The notes under the pieces: model-generated
Seen by the model: the letters and a program-made list of their open reading frames with translations, nothing else
Told to the model about the DNA's origin: nothing
Database searches by the model: none
In this document: piece after piece, positions 45,744-55,853 of the stretch
How the letters are laid out: every line of letters starts with the position of its first letter
Position numbering within the stretch: the stretch's first letter is position 1
Position numbers and translations under genes: made by a program
Origin: Chryseobacterium lacus
Lineage (GTDB): Bacteria > Bacteroidota > Bacteroidia > Flavobacteriales > Weeksellaceae
Length of the DNA: 64,000 nucleotides
Assembly (NCBI RefSeq): GCF_003336205.1
Contig: NZ_QPIE01000006.1
Coordinates: 124,001 to 188,000 of the forward strand
Reading direction: 5' to 3'

Positions 45744-46421
45744 ATGAGTTCAAAGAAAATTCTATTGATAGATGATGAGCAGGATATTTTGGAAATCCTA
45801 TCTTATAATTTAGAAAAAGAAGGATATGAAGTACACACCGCTAATAATGGAAACGACGGAATTGCACTGGCTAAAAAACTGATTCCCGATATGATTCTTT
45901 TGGACGTGATGATGCCTGAAAAGGATGGTATAGAAACCTGCCAGGAGTTACGACAGATCAAAGAACTGCATAAAACCCTCATTGTATTTTTGTCTGCCCG
46001 TAGCGAGGAATTTTCACAACTCGCAGGTTATCAGGCCGGAGCTAATGATTACATCATAAAAGTAATCAAACCAAAAGTGCTCATTTCAAAAGTAAACGCC
46101 CTGCTTCAACTTACATCGCAGGTGAATGAAAGAAGCAAACAAATTGAAATCGGCGATCTGATGATCGACAAAGATAATTTCAAAGTTTCAAAAAAAGGAC
46201 AGCTTTTTCTGCTTCCGAAAAAAGAATTCGACTTATTGTATCTTTTGGCTTCTAACACCGATAAAGTCTTTAAACGCGAAGAAATTCTGGAAAAAGTGTG
46301 GGGAAACGACGTGGTTGTAGGAGAAAGAACCATTGATGTCCACATCCGCAGGCTTCGGGAAAAATTAGGCGTTGATACTATTCAAACCCTTAAAGGAATC
46401 GGATACAAATTGGTGGTGTAA
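45744..46421 (+). CDS. OmpR/PhoB-family response regulator
   Basis: This 225-residue protein has a receiver domain with phospho-acceptor in ILLDVMMPEKDG (near residue 52), the acidic pair IDDEQD and KVIKPKVL, then a winged-helix domain ending GERTIDVHIRRLREKL and TLKGIGYKLVV. The pattern GNDVVVGERTIDVHIRRLRE is shared with PhoB/OmpR regulators. It is followed 32 bp later by its histidine kinase; both are divergent from the TonB receptor operon, the likely target. In Flavobacteriia such arrangements are often phosphate-linked, which is an inference here. Confidence 0.93.
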   Translation: MSSKKILLIDDEQDILEILSYNLEKEGYEVHTANNGNDGIALAKKLIPDMILLDVMMPEKDGIETCQELRQIKELHKTLIVFLSARSEEFSQLAGYQAGANDYIIKVIKPKVLISKVNALLQLTSQVNERSKQIEIGDLMIDKDNFKVSKKGQLFLLPKKEFDLLYLLASNTDKVFKREEILEKVWGNDVVVGERTIDVHIRRLREKLGVDTIQTLKGIGYKLVV

Positions 46422-46453
46422 ATTTTTTCATAACTTTATCAAAAGTTACCATT

Positions 46454-47485
46454 TTGAAATTCCATCAGCTTACCTTTTACGCTTCCCTGTTTCTCACTGG
46501 CGTGATGATGCTGGTTGCCTTTGTTTTTGATTTTTCCAAAACAAGCATTCTAAACATGAAAACCGGAATGGCTGCAACATTTCTTGCCAGTATTCTGCTG
46601 ATGATTGTAATCAATTATTTCGTCCTCGATTTCCTTTTTAATTTTTACGGAAAAAAACAAATCAGCCGCATCCGCACCATTCTTCCCCAAGAGATGATGG
46701 GACAGGAAGAAGGAATGAACTTCACCCAATTGGGCGAAAGAGTATCTGAAATGTCCCAAAAAACAGCGACAGAACTGGATACGATGAAGGAAATGGAAAC
46801 TTACAGAAAAGAATATATCGGGAATATTTCACACGAACTGAAAACGCCGCTTTTCACCATTCAAGGATATGTAGAAACCCTAATGGACGGCGCTGTGGAA
46901 AATCTCGCTGTTCGGGATAAATATCTTTCCCGAATCGACACTTCGGTAGAAAGGCTGCTGGATATCGTGAAAGACCTTGACATGATCAACCAGTTTGAAT
47001 CCGGAGAAATTGACCTGAACATCACCGAATTTGACATCAATATCCTCGTTCGTGAAATGATTGACCTTCTGGATCTGGAAGCTCAGAAAACCAACGCTAA
47101 AATGCAACTTCAGGCAGCACAACAACAAATCTTTGTAAAAGCCGACCGACAGCGTATTTCTCAGGTTCTTGTCAATCTTATTTCCAACGCCATTCATTAC
47201 GCTAACAGGGATAATGCACTGATTCAGGTGATCACTAAACCCCTGAACCATAAGGTTTTAATAGAAATAAAAGACAACGGCATGGGAATAAAACCCGAAG
47301 CACTTCCCAGAATTTTCGAACGTTTTTATCGTGTAGAATCGTCCAGAAACCGAAGAGACGGAGGATCAGGATTGGGATTGGCCATTGTAAAGCATATCCT
47401 GGAAGCACACCACGAAAACATCGAAGTACACAGCGTATATCTGGAAGGCACCACGTTCAGTTTTACGTTGGAAAAAGGCGAATAG
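46454..47485 (+). CDS. Sensor histidine kinase (PhoR-like)
   Basis: This 343-residue protein has two N-terminal membrane segments with almost no periplasmic loop. A linker leads to the HisKA domain GNISHELKTPLFTIQGYVET near residue 127. The ATPase follows: N box LVNLISNAIHYA, G1 DNGMGIKPEALPRIFERFYR and G2 GGSGLGLAIVKHI. The lack of a sensory loop suggests it senses through membrane or partner proteins, as PhoR does. The start is TTG at 46454; the next in-frame ATG would remove the first membrane segment. Confidence 0.92.
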   Translation: MKFHQLTFYASLFLTGVMMLVAFVFDFSKTSILNMKTGMAATFLASILLMIVINYFVLDFLFNFYGKKQISRIRTILPQEMMGQEEGMNFTQLGERVSEMSQKTATELDTMKEMETYRKEYIGNISHELKTPLFTIQGYVETLMDGAVENLAVRDKYLSRIDTSVERLLDIVKDLDMINQFESGEIDLNITEFDINILVREMIDLLDLEAQKTNAKMQLQAAQQQIFVKADRQRISQVLVNLISNAIHYANRDNALIQVITKPLNHKVLIEIKDNGMGIKPEALPRIFERFYRVESSRNRRDGGSGLGLAIVKHILEAHHENIEVHSVYLEGTTFSFTLEKGE

Positions 47486-47555
47486 TGGCCGAAAATGTAA
47501 TAAAATATTTCTTGAAAAAAAAATCAAAAACTTTTAGCTCCCAATACAAATATTC

Positions 47556-47563
47556 TATATTTG
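47556..47563 (+). promoter_or_regulatory. -7 element TATATTTG for the PRiA4-like gene
   Basis: Exact TAnnTTTG match with TTTTAG about 20 bp upstream as a -33-like element; leader about 37 nt. Confidence 0.55.
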
Positions 47564-47606
47564 TAACCGAAAATACATTACTAAAAGCAATACAAATAAA
47601 GAAAAA

Positions 47607-48188
47607 ATGGTTTATAAGATCCGTGTAATTTTAGACGCCAAAGACAATATTTTCCGCGATATTGAAGTAAAAGAAAAACAAACATTGTGGAATCTTCACC
47701 TGGGAATCAAAAGTGCCTTCAGCCTGATGGGAGAAGAGCTCTCTGCATTCAATCTGTTGGAGCAGGACGGTTCCATCATCAAATCTGTTCCGCTGGAAGA
47801 TATGAGTGATGAAGAAGACGGCGAAATCATGTCTGATATTTACATCCGCGAAGCTTTCCCCCAGAAAGGAGATCGCGCACAATTCCAATACGGATTTCTG
47901 GATCTTTGGGAATTCTTTTGTGAACTGATAGAAATAACGGATGAAAAACCTGCAGTTAACTATCCTATCACTGTTTTCAGATTCGGAAGTATGCCGATGA
48001 AAGCACCAAGCAAAAGCGGAGGAGCCGGAAAAAACAAAAAATCAGCAATGCCCTTAATGGATGATGATGATTTCGGTTTTGAAGATGATTTTGGCAGTTC
48101 AGACTTTTCGGATGACGATGACGGTTTCGATGATGATGAAGATGAAGGATACGAAGACGACAATTTCGAAATGGACGACGAAGATTAA
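47607..48188 (+). CDS. Plasmid pRiA4b ORF-3-like protein with acidic tail
   Basis: This 193-residue protein starts VYKIRVILDAKDNIFRDIEV and has the PRiA4_ORF3 pattern (TLWNLHLGIKSAFSLMGEEL, DRAQFQYGFLDLWEFFCELI). The last ~45 residues are almost entirely Asp/Glu interrupted by Gly and Phe, an extremely acidic tail. Function is unknown; such tails often bind basic proteins or divalent ions. Followed by a terminator and a GreA-like gene. Confidence 0.85.
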   Translation: MVYKIRVILDAKDNIFRDIEVKEKQTLWNLHLGIKSAFSLMGEELSAFNLLEQDGSIIKSVPLEDMSDEEDGEIMSDIYIREAFPQKGDRAQFQYGFLDLWEFFCELIEITDEKPAVNYPITVFRFGSMPMKAPSKSGGAGKNKKSAMPLMDDDDFGFEDDFGSSDFSDDDDGFDDDEDEGYEDDNFEMDDED

Positions 48189-48204
48189 AATAGTATTACC
48201 ATAC

Positions 48205-48230
48205 AAAACCCTGAGCAGTCGGGGTTTTTT
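48205..48230 (+). terminator. Terminator after the PRiA4-like gene
   Basis: Stem AAAACCC/GGGTTTT (extended by an inner GA/TC pair) followed by T residues, 16 bp past the stop codon. Confidence 0.75.
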
Positions 48231-48245
48231 AATATCAAAATTCTG

Positions 48246-48686
48246 ATGGATAAACAGGAAATTCTGCTGTCAGCACAAAAAATCATTTCGGAGAAAATAC
48301 AGCAGCTGCACCATCTGATTGCCGAAACTCGGCAATCCAACGTCGAAACCAAAAGTGCAATGGGTGACAAGTACGAAACCGGTGCGGAAATGTTGCAGCA
48401 GGAAATTAACCATTTAAATCATCAGCTTTCTGAAAATATGAAACTTCAGGATTCTCTTCAAAGACTTAACAATAAAGCCAGTATCACCGCAGATTTGGGC
48501 GCATTGGTAGAAACCAACAACGGAATTTTTTATATTTCGGCTGCCGCCGGAACACTCAGTTTTCAAAACAGAAAAATCATGTGCGTCTCTCCCGAATCTC
48601 CTATTGCCAAAGTCATGAACGGCCTCGTTACAGGACAAACTTTCACCTTGAACGGAACTTCACAAACAATTATGGGAATTTGGTAA
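48246..48686 (+). CDS. GreA/GreB-like transcription elongation factor domain protein
   Basis: This 146-residue protein has an N-terminal coiled coil with the Gre-type tip GDKYETGAEMLQQEINHLNH (residues ~40-60) and a C-terminal FKBP-like fold (LGALVETNNGIFYISAAAG, SPESPIAKVMNGLVTGQTFT). Gre proteins rescue backtracked RNA polymerase; this short Bacteroidota form may instead act elsewhere. It starts 57 bp after the PRiA4-like gene and 56 bp before thyA. Confidence 0.78.
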   Translation: MDKQEILLSAQKIISEKIQQLHHLIAETRQSNVETKSAMGDKYETGAEMLQQEINHLNHQLSENMKLQDSLQRLNNKASITADLGALVETNNGIFYISAAAGTLSFQNRKIMCVSPESPIAKVMNGLVTGQTFTLNGTSQTIMGIW

Positions 48687-48742
48687 ATAATCAGTATTTT
48701 GCCGAGATTAATTTTCATTAACCCACTTTCATTATTTAAAAA

Positions 48743-49537
48743 ATGCAGAATTATTTAGAGCTTTTACAACATATTCTCGATAACGGCAATGAGAAAACCG
48801 ACCGAACCGGAACCGGAACCAAAAGTATTTTCGGATATCAGTTGCGATATGATGTATCGCAAGGTTTTCCTTTGGTGACAACCAAAAAAGTTCATGTAAA
48901 ATCCATTATTCATGAGTTACTCTGGTTTTTGAAAGGAGACACCAATGTCAAATATCTCCAAGATCACGATGTCAAAATATGGAATGAGTGGGCCGATGAA
49001 AACGGAAATCTTGGTCCTGTGTACGGTGCGCAATGGCGAAGCTGGAAAGGTGCAGACGGAAATGTAATCGATCAAATTTCGGAAGTCATCACTCAGATTA
49101 AAGAAAATCCGGATTCCCGCCGATTGATCGTTTCCGCATGGAATGTCGCCGAAGTTCCAAACATGGCTTTGGCGCCCTGTCATGCGATGTTCCAGTTTTA
49201 TGTTGCCGAGGGAAAACTTTCGCTTCAGCTGTACCAAAGAAGTGCCGATGTTTTTCTGGGAGTACCGTTTAATATTGCAAGTTATGCCCTTCTGCTGATG
49301 ATGGTAGCGCAGGTTTGCGAACTGGAAGTGGGAGATTATATCCACAGTTTTGGCGATGTTCATATTTATAACAATCATCTAGAGCAAGTGAAAAAACAAC
49401 TTTCCAGAACGCCAAAAGCCTTACCCGTAATGAAACTGAATCCTGAAATCAAAAATATTTTTGACTTTAAATATGAAGATTTCACTCTGGAAAATTATGA
49501 CCCACATCCGGGGATAAAAGCTCCGGTAGCAGTGTAA
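48743..49537 (+). CDS. thyA: Thymidylate synthase
   Basis: This 264-residue enzyme has the complete ThyA pattern: [20 protein letters not shown] near residue 21, [14 protein letters not shown], the RRLIVSAWN block near residue 126, catalytic Cys146 in [13 protein letters not shown], then [14 protein letters not shown] and GDVHIYNNH. It methylates dUMP to dTMP using methylene-tetrahydrofolate. No dihydrofolate reductase gene is adjacent, though thyA-folA pairs are common. Confidence 0.97.
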   Translation: MQNYLELLQHILDNGNEKTDRTGTGTKSIFGYQLRYDVSQGFPLVTTKKVHVKSIIHELLWFLKGDTNVKYLQDHDVKIWNEWADENGNLGPVYGAQWRSWKGADGNVIDQISEVITQIKENPDSRRLIVSAWNVAEVPNMALAPCHAMFQFYVAEGKLSLQLYQRSADVFLGVPFNIASYALLLMMVAQVCELEVGDYIHSFGDVHIYNNHLEQVKKQLSRTPKALPVMKLNPEIKNIFDFKYEDFTLENYDPHPGIKAPVAV

Positions 49538-49603
49538 TGGGTCAAAATCACCATTCTTGTAACATATCCTTCACTATTGCTACCCATTTAATAAATATTT
49601 GGC

Positions 49604-50917
49604 ATGAAAAAATTGTTATTCCTGTTCAGTTGCTTGGCTCTTTCAATGGCATTCAGCCAGAATTTTAATCAGGAAAAAATGAACGAATTCATGAATGTTC
49701 TGGAGCAACATCAGAAGTTCATGGGAAGTATGGCCATTACTCAAAACGGCAAAATGGTTTATGAGCGTGCCGTCGGTTTTGCAGATGCAGAAAATCAAAA
49801 GAAAAACACCACAGATACGCGATTCAGAATCGGTTCTATTACCAAAACCTTCACTGCAACTTTGGTGATGAAAGCTGTTGAAGAAAATAAATTAAACCTC
49901 AGCGATCGGCTTTCCCTATTTTATCCTGAAATAAAAAACGCAGAAAAAATCACCATTGAGCAGTTGCTGAATCACCGGAGCGGAATTTACAACATTACGG
50001 ATTTGCCCGATTATCTGAGCTGGAACCAAAATGCGATGACGAATCAGGAAATGGTTGCTAAAATAAAGAGCAGCGGCACCGATTTCGAACCTGGCACCAA
50101 ATTCAGCTACAGCAATTCAGGCTATATTTTGCTGGGCTATATTCTGGAAAAAGTGTACAAAAAATCTTACGCAGAAATTCTCGAGCAAAAAATCACCAAA
50201 CCTTTAGGATTAAAAAACACCTATTACGGAGGGAAAATTAATCTACAGAAAATGGAAGCTTTTTCCTACACTCTGGAAACTCCGCTCATGAAATCCGAGG
50301 AAACAGATCTTTCTATTCCCGCTGCTGCAGGTGCGATGATTTCGACGAGCGCAGATCTTTTAAAATTCATCCAGGATTTATTTAACCATAAAATTATTTC
50401 CGAAAAAAGCCTGTCGCAGATGATCACAATGACAGATAATTATGGATTCGGGATTTTCAGGGTTCCGTTTTACAATACTTCCGGATTCGGGCACAATGGC
50501 GGAATTGATGCTTTTACCTCAGCACTTTATTATTTTCCTGAACTGAAAACCGGCTACGTCATGCTTTCTAACGGAACTGCTTTTGACAACAATCAAATTA
50601 CCATCGCAGCGATGAGTCTTGCCACCTGTAAGAATATTGAAATCCCTAATTTTACAGCTGCAAATGTGGATCCTGCGACCTTACAGAAATATGCCGGAAC
50701 CTATTCCTCAACACAGTTTCCCATCAAAATTGAAGTAAGAGAGAAAAATGGACAAATTTTCGCGCAGGCAACAGGACAGGGAGAATTTCCGTTGCAAGCA
50801 AAGTCTGAAAACACTTTTACCTTCGACACTGCCGGAATACAACTCGATTTTGATTCAGATAAAAAAACCATGAAACTTCTTCAAGGAGGTATGGAAATCC
50901 TTTTCACTAAAGAATAA
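49604..50917 (+). CDS. Serine hydrolase, beta-lactamase class C family
   Basis: This 437-residue protein has a signal peptide (LLFLFSCLALSMAFSQ) and the serine beta-lactamase/DD-peptidase fold: SITK nucleophile motif (IGSITKTFTATLVMK near residue 75), YSNSGYILLGYILEKV and a C-terminal HNGGIDAFTSALYYFPE region that replaces the KTG triad. A C-terminal ~90-residue extension (YAGTYSSTQFPIKIEVRE) is the DUF3471-type domain common in these proteins. Probably periplasmic; the substrate is unknown and beta-lactamase activity is not implied. Confidence 0.9.
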   Translation: MKKLLFLFSCLALSMAFSQNFNQEKMNEFMNVLEQHQKFMGSMAITQNGKMVYERAVGFADAENQKKNTTDTRFRIGSITKTFTATLVMKAVEENKLNLSDRLSLFYPEIKNAEKITIEQLLNHRSGIYNITDLPDYLSWNQNAMTNQEMVAKIKSSGTDFEPGTKFSYSNSGYILLGYILEKVYKKSYAEILEQKITKPLGLKNTYYGGKINLQKMEAFSYTLETPLMKSEETDLSIPAAAGAMISTSADLLKFIQDLFNHKIISEKSLSQMITMTDNYGFGIFRVPFYNTSGFGHNGGIDAFTSALYYFPELKTGYVMLSNGTAFDNNQITIAAMSLATCKNIEIPNFTAANVDPATLQKYAGTYSSTQFPIKIEVREKNGQIFAQATGQGEFPLQAKSENTFTFDTAGIQLDFDSDKKTMKLLQGGMEILFTKE

Positions 50918-50964
50918 TTGAACTAAATAGTCGGCTCCACAAACCACAATATTAACAGTAACTT

Positions 50965-53475
50965 ATGAAGAAAATTTTTCTAAACACCTTTCTCTTTAGT
51001 GCAATACTCTGTTCAGGAACCTTTTCCGCGCAAACCGAAACTTCCGGAAGAGAACCTGTTTACAGAGCGACTCATACCCAAACTACTGAACTGAAACATA
51101 CCAAACTGAAGGTGAAATTCGATTACGAAAAGGAACAAATGATTGGCGAAGCCTGGATTTCAGCAACACCTTATTTTTATCCTTCAGATTCGTTGGTTCT
51201 AAATGCGAAAGCAATGCTGATCCATGAAGTAGCTGTAGACAAAAATGGATCACGATCTCCACTGAAGTACAGTTATCAGAACGATATTCTACATATTAAT
51301 CTCGATAAAACCTATCAGAAAAATCAGGAATATACTGTATTCATCAAATATACAGCACGCCCAAACGAAGTGAAACAAAAAGGAAGTGCCGCCATTACAG
51401 ATGCCAAAGGCCTGTATTTCATTAATGCTCAGGGAAAAGATCCCGATAAACCGACACAAATCTGGACTCAGGGAGAAACGGAATCCAGTTCGGTATGGTT
51501 TCCTACTATCGATAAACCCAATATGAAAACCACACAGGAAATTTATATGACGGTACCCGACAAATACGTCACGCTTTCCAACGGTTATCTGAAATCTTCA
51601 GTGAAGGAATCCGGTGGATTAAGAACTGATTATTGGGTAATGGACAAAAAACACGCACCGTATCTTTTCTTCATGGGCGTTGGCGATTATGCTATTGTAA
51701 AAGACAAATGGAGAAATATCCCTGTCGATTATTATGTGGAAAAAGAATATGAACCTTTTGCCAGACAAATTTTCGGGAACACGCCGGAAATGATGGAATT
51801 CTTTTCGAAAAAACTTAAATACGATTATCCCTGGAACAAATATGCTCAAATAACAGCCCGCGATTACGTAAGCGGTGCGATGGAAAATACGACAGCCGTC
51901 CTTCATTCGGATGCAGCACAACAGAAACCAGAAGATTTGATCGATGAAAACCGATGGGAAGATGTTATCACGCATGAACTGTTTCATCACTGGTTTGGCG
52001 ATTTAGTTACCACGGAAAGCTGGAGTCAACTTTCTATGAACGAATCTTTTGCGAATTATTCGGAATATTTGTGGAACGAACATAAATATGGAAGAGATTT
52101 CGCAGATTACGGACTCATGATCGCGATACAGGGTTATCTGATGGATCCGGCGAATATTTCAAAAGATCTGATCCGTTTTAATTATCATGCCCGTGAAGAT
52201 ATGTTCGATGCGGTTTCCTACAATAAAGGCGGCGCAATTCTTCATATGCTTCGGCATTATGTGGGCGATGAAGCCTTTTGGGAAGGGATGAATCATTATT
52301 TAAAAACGAATGAATACGGTACCGGAGAAGCGCATCAATTTCGTCTTTCGCTGGAAAAAATCACTGGAAAAGACCTGAATTGGTTTTTCAACCAATGGTT
52401 TTTCGGGAGCGGACATCCGAAACTCAGCTTTACATCGAGTTTTGATCCTGTCAAAAAAGAACTTACGGTTTCTGTTAATCAAACTCAATCAGAATATTTT
52501 CAGTTTCCGTTGGCTATTGATATTTTTGAAAATGGAAAAGCTGTCAGAAAAAATGTTTGGATTAATGCACGTTCCAAAAATGATTTTAGATTTCCTGTTT
52601 CCAAAAATGCAGATCTCATTAATCTAAATGCTGATGGAATTCTTTTGGCGGAAATTTCTGAAAATAAAACTCCGGAGCAATATTTATTGCAATACAACGG
52701 TTCTGAAAATTTCTTAAGTCGTTATCGCGCTTTAGAAGGGGCGGAAAAAACGCCGGATCATGATGCTGCAGCGAAAACTTTAGCTGCTGCATTGAAAGAT
52801 AAAAACTTCCGGATCCGAATGAAAGCACTGAATGTTTTGGATCTTTCAAAAGCCAGTCATGCCAAAGCAACATTATCGGAAGTTGAAAAACTGGCTGAAT
52901 CTGATCCCAAAACGCTGGTGCAATCCGCAGCTATTGCTGCACTTCGTAAAACTGGCAATCAAAAATATTTGGCGTTGTATGAAAAGAAATTCAACACGCC
53001 TTCCAGTGCGGTGAAAGCGACTTCATTGGCAGGAATTATTTCCTTGGATCCCGCAAAAATCAAGGATTTTGCAGCGCAGGTTGATCTCGAGAAAGCATCG
53101 GAAGAAGTGATCGCCACTTTACTTCCTGCGATCGTTCAAAATAAAATTGAAAAACAAATGCACGCCATCGGAAGCACGGTCGCTTTTTATCCTTTTATTA
53201 AATTTCAGGATCCGCAACTTGGTGCAACAGCCGAAGAAGGCTTTCATTGGATTATGGATTCAGACAATACCAAAGCAACTGAAAGCGTCACCAAAATTCT
53301 GATTCAGGCCAAGCGACAATTAGGCGAAAATCCACAAGCCAGAATGATGATTCTGAATATGCTGAAAGACGGGCTTTCCCGAAAAATGCAAACCCTGAAA
53401 TCCAATCCGGGAAGCACATCACTGCATCAGCAGGTGGAACTGATCAATAAGGCCATAGCCGCTTATCAACAATAA
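50965..53475 (+). CDS. M1-family aminopeptidase
   Basis: This 836-residue protein has a signal peptide (FLNTFLFSAILCSGTFSAQT) and the M1 core: substrate motif GAMENTTAVLHSDAA, zinc site HELFHHWFGDLVTT near residue 336 with the third ligand in NESFANYSEYLW, and a C-terminal HEAT-like helical region. It trims N-terminal residues from peptides, here probably in the periplasm or on the surface. It follows the serine hydrolase by 48 bp and ends in a terminator. Confidence 0.95.
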   Translation: MKKIFLNTFLFSAILCSGTFSAQTETSGREPVYRATHTQTTELKHTKLKVKFDYEKEQMIGEAWISATPYFYPSDSLVLNAKAMLIHEVAVDKNGSRSPLKYSYQNDILHINLDKTYQKNQEYTVFIKYTARPNEVKQKGSAAITDAKGLYFINAQGKDPDKPTQIWTQGETESSSVWFPTIDKPNMKTTQEIYMTVPDKYVTLSNGYLKSSVKESGGLRTDYWVMDKKHAPYLFFMGVGDYAIVKDKWRNIPVDYYVEKEYEPFARQIFGNTPEMMEFFSKKLKYDYPWNKYAQITARDYVSGAMENTTAVLHSDAAQQKPEDLIDENRWEDVITHELFHHWFGDLVTTESWSQLSMNESFANYSEYLWNEHKYGRDFADYGLMIAIQGYLMDPANISKDLIRFNYHAREDMFDAVSYNKGGAILHMLRHYVGDEAFWEGMNHYLKTNEYGTGEAHQFRLSLEKITGKDLNWFFNQWFFGSGHPKLSFTSSFDPVKKELTVSVNQTQSEYFQFPLAIDIFENGKAVRKNVWINARSKNDFRFPVSKNADLINLNADGILLAEISENKTPEQYLLQYNGSENFLSRYRALEGAEKTPDHDAAAKTLAAALKDKNFRIRMKALNVLDLSKASHAKATLSEVEKLAESDPKTLVQSAAIAALRKTGNQKYLALYEKKFNTPSSAVKATSLAGIISLDPAKIKDFAAQVDLEKASEEVIATLLPAIVQNKIEKQMHAIGSTVAFYPFIKFQDPQLGATAEEGFHWIMDSDNTKATESVTKILIQAKRQLGENPQARMMILNMLKDGLSRKMQTLKSNPGSTSLHQQVELINKAIAAYQQ

Positions 53476-53487
53476 ATAAAAAATATT

Positions 53488-53519
53488 AAAAGAGGTTTTC
53501 TGAAGGAAAGCCTTTTTTT
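53488..53519 (+). terminator. Terminator after the M1 aminopeptidase
   Basis: Long imperfect hairpin (AAAAGAGGTTTTC / GGAAAGCCTTTT, one bulge) with loop TGAA and a trailing T7 run, 13 bp past the stop. Confidence 0.75.
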
Positions 53520-53589
53520 ATTGAATCTAGAACAGAAACATGGAAAAGGTATAACAATTTGTAAATCCAATTCTGTTATTTTCGCAAAT

Positions 53590-55827
53590 ATGAAAAATTT
53601 TCTGGAAAACAACCAACTCAAACCGGAAACGCTTATCGAACTTTTCGGACAAGCTCCCGTAGCACTCGCTGTACTGAAGGGAAAAGACATGATTGTAGAA
53701 GCCTCCAACAGTTTAATGTTGAAATATATGGGCGTGAATGCAGAAGTGATCGGTCGTCCAATTTATGAAGTCCAGCCTCTTTTTAACAGTCCGAAATTCA
53801 GGAAAATTTTGCTGAACGTATATGAAAACGGCGTGATCCATACGGGTCATGAGAAGAGAATGACCCTCATAAAAAACGGTGCAGAACTGACCTCGTATTA
53901 TGATTTCACCTATTCTCCGTTGAAAAATACAATGGGTGAAATTACCGGAATTATTACCATTGCAAATGATGTTACAAAACAAGTTCTGGCAAAACAAGAA
54001 AATGAAAAAATAGAAGCGCGTTTCCGTAACCTTATTATGGAAGCAGAAATTCCCACGATTTTCTTTAAAGGAAAAGAGCTTATTATCGACATTATCAACG
54101 AAAAAGCAAAAGAATACTGGAAAGAAAAACACGATTTGACCGGGTTACCGCTTCGGGAAGCGCTGCCGGAACTTTTTGCACAACCTTTTGCTGAGATTCT
54201 GAAAAATGTGTACCGCACCGGAAAAATTTATAAAGAAGATGCAGCCAAAATAATGATACCGCAAGGTGATGAATTTCAGGCCGTTTATATGAATCTCAGT
54301 TTCAAACCAATATACGACAGCAACGGAGAAATTTTCGGGGTTCTGAATATGAGTCTGGATGTGACAGAACAAATTAATGCAAAAAAATTAATTGAAAAAA
54401 ATGAAGAACGGTTGCGACAATTTATTGCGGCTTTCCCTTTGGCAATGAGCGTTTTGAGAGGACCAGAATTCACAATTGAAATGAGCAATCGCGGAGTTTC
54501 TGAATTATGGGGGAAAAATAACCGACGAATTGGTAAAACATTGATAGAAGCATATCCGGAACTTGAAAATCATTTTATAATCGGTTATTTGAAACAGGCA
54601 TATGAAACCGGAAGGCAAATTCAGATCAAAGAAATTGAAGTAAAACTCCCCCATTTTGAGAAACCTCGGTATATGAATTACATTTTCACACCTATAGATT
54701 TAGGGGAAAGCGAAAACACTATTGTTTCAGTAGGTTACGACATAACTGAGGAAATACAACTCAAAAGAAAACTACAGGAAAGTGAACTCCGTTTTAAGAA
54801 TTTGGCAGATACCATCCCCCAGATTGTATGGACAGCAAAACCTGATGGCGAGGTAGATTATTTCAATGAACGATGGTATGAATTGTCTGGCCTGCCAAAA
54901 GATGAAATTCATATAAAAAACTGGAAAGAGATTGTGCATAAAGACGATCTCAAAAATTTAGAAGAAACCTGGAAAAGAAATATGGAAACCGGCGAGTTGC
55001 ACGAAGTAGAATACCGACTGGAAAAGAAAGATAATCCAGGAACCTATCATTGGTATCTGCATCGAGGCATTCCCATCAAATCTGATGATGGTAAAATTTC
55101 AAAATGGATCGGCTCTACTACAGACATTCATGAATTTAAAACTTTTCTAAAACAAAAAGATGATTTTCTTGCCATCACAAGCCACGAACTGAAAACTCCG
55201 CTTACCAGCATCAAACTCTACGCACAAGCATTGGAACGAATGCTGAAACAGGAAGGGTATGAAAAAGGAGCAGAATATGCAGGCAAAATGGGAATTCAAA
55301 TCAACAGACTGAATCAGTTAATTACTGATCTTCTGGATGTTACGAAGATCCAAAATGGACAATTGCCTCTCAATAAAACTGTATTCGATTTTGATGACTT
55401 GGTTTCAGAAGTAGCTGAAGAAGCAAAAATATCCAATGGGAATCACAAAATTATTTCAAAACTCGGTTCCACAGGACTCGTGGAAGGCGACCGGGAACGC
55501 ATCCAACAAGTAATGCAGAATTTCATTTCCAATGCCATCAAATATTCACCAAACAAAGAAAAAATAGTGATTTACAGCCATACTGATGAGGAAGGAAACG
55601 CGTGTTTTTCCGTGGAAGATTTCGGTATTGGTATTCCCGATAACAAACTCGAAAAAATATTTGAACAATTTTATCGGGTGAACGGAGACTCCAGCAATAC
55701 TTTTGAAGGAATGGGGCTTGGTTTATACATTTCATCCCAAATTATTCAAAGAAGTGAAGGCACAATAAAAGTACAAAGCGAATTAGGCAAAGGCTCAAAA
55801 TTCAGTTTTTGTTTGCCGGGGAAATAA
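53590..55827 (+). CDS. Multi-PAS sensor histidine kinase
   Basis: This 745-residue protein has four PAS domains in tandem (near residues 10-130, 150-265, 285-395 and 410-525; each ends with a PAC-type strand such as EITGIITIANDVT), then HisKA with ITSHELKTPLTSIKLYAQAL near residue 535 and a HATPase domain (QNFISNAIKYSPN, DFGIGIPDNKLEKIFEQFYR, GMGLGLYISSQII). No membrane segment is present, so it is cytoplasmic. No response regulator is adjacent. I chose ATG 53590; a TTG 69 bp upstream is in frame, but the leader there is repeat-free non-coding-like sequence. Confidence 0.92.
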   Translation: MKNFLENNQLKPETLIELFGQAPVALAVLKGKDMIVEASNSLMLKYMGVNAEVIGRPIYEVQPLFNSPKFRKILLNVYENGVIHTGHEKRMTLIKNGAELTSYYDFTYSPLKNTMGEITGIITIANDVTKQVLAKQENEKIEARFRNLIMEAEIPTIFFKGKELIIDIINEKAKEYWKEKHDLTGLPLREALPELFAQPFAEILKNVYRTGKIYKEDAAKIMIPQGDEFQAVYMNLSFKPIYDSNGEIFGVLNMSLDVTEQINAKKLIEKNEERLRQFIAAFPLAMSVLRGPEFTIEMSNRGVSELWGKNNRRIGKTLIEAYPELENHFIIGYLKQAYETGRQIQIKEIEVKLPHFEKPRYMNYIFTPIDLGESENTIVSVGYDITEEIQLKRKLQESELRFKNLADTIPQIVWTAKPDGEVDYFNERWYELSGLPKDEIHIKNWKEIVHKDDLKNLEETWKRNMETGELHEVEYRLEKKDNPGTYHWYLHRGIPIKSDDGKISKWIGSTTDIHEFKTFLKQKDDFLAITSHELKTPLTSIKLYAQALERMLKQEGYEKGAEYAGKMGIQINRLNQLITDLLDVTKIQNGQLPLNKTVFDFDDLVSEVAEEAKISNGNHKIISKLGSTGLVEGDRERIQQVMQNFISNAIKYSPNKEKIVIYSHTDEEGNACFSVEDFGIGIPDNKLEKIFEQFYRVNGDSSNTFEGMGLGLYISSQIIQRSEGTIKVQSELGKGSKFSFCLPGK

Positions 55828-55853
55828 CAATTCTTTCCTTACCATTAAACTAA

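Noticed and set aside
50965-53475. M1 aminopeptidase and serine hydrolase as a resistance island
   Set aside because: Both are ordinary envelope hydrolases of the lineage; nothing in the sequence shows beta-lactamase specificity or mobile-element borders.
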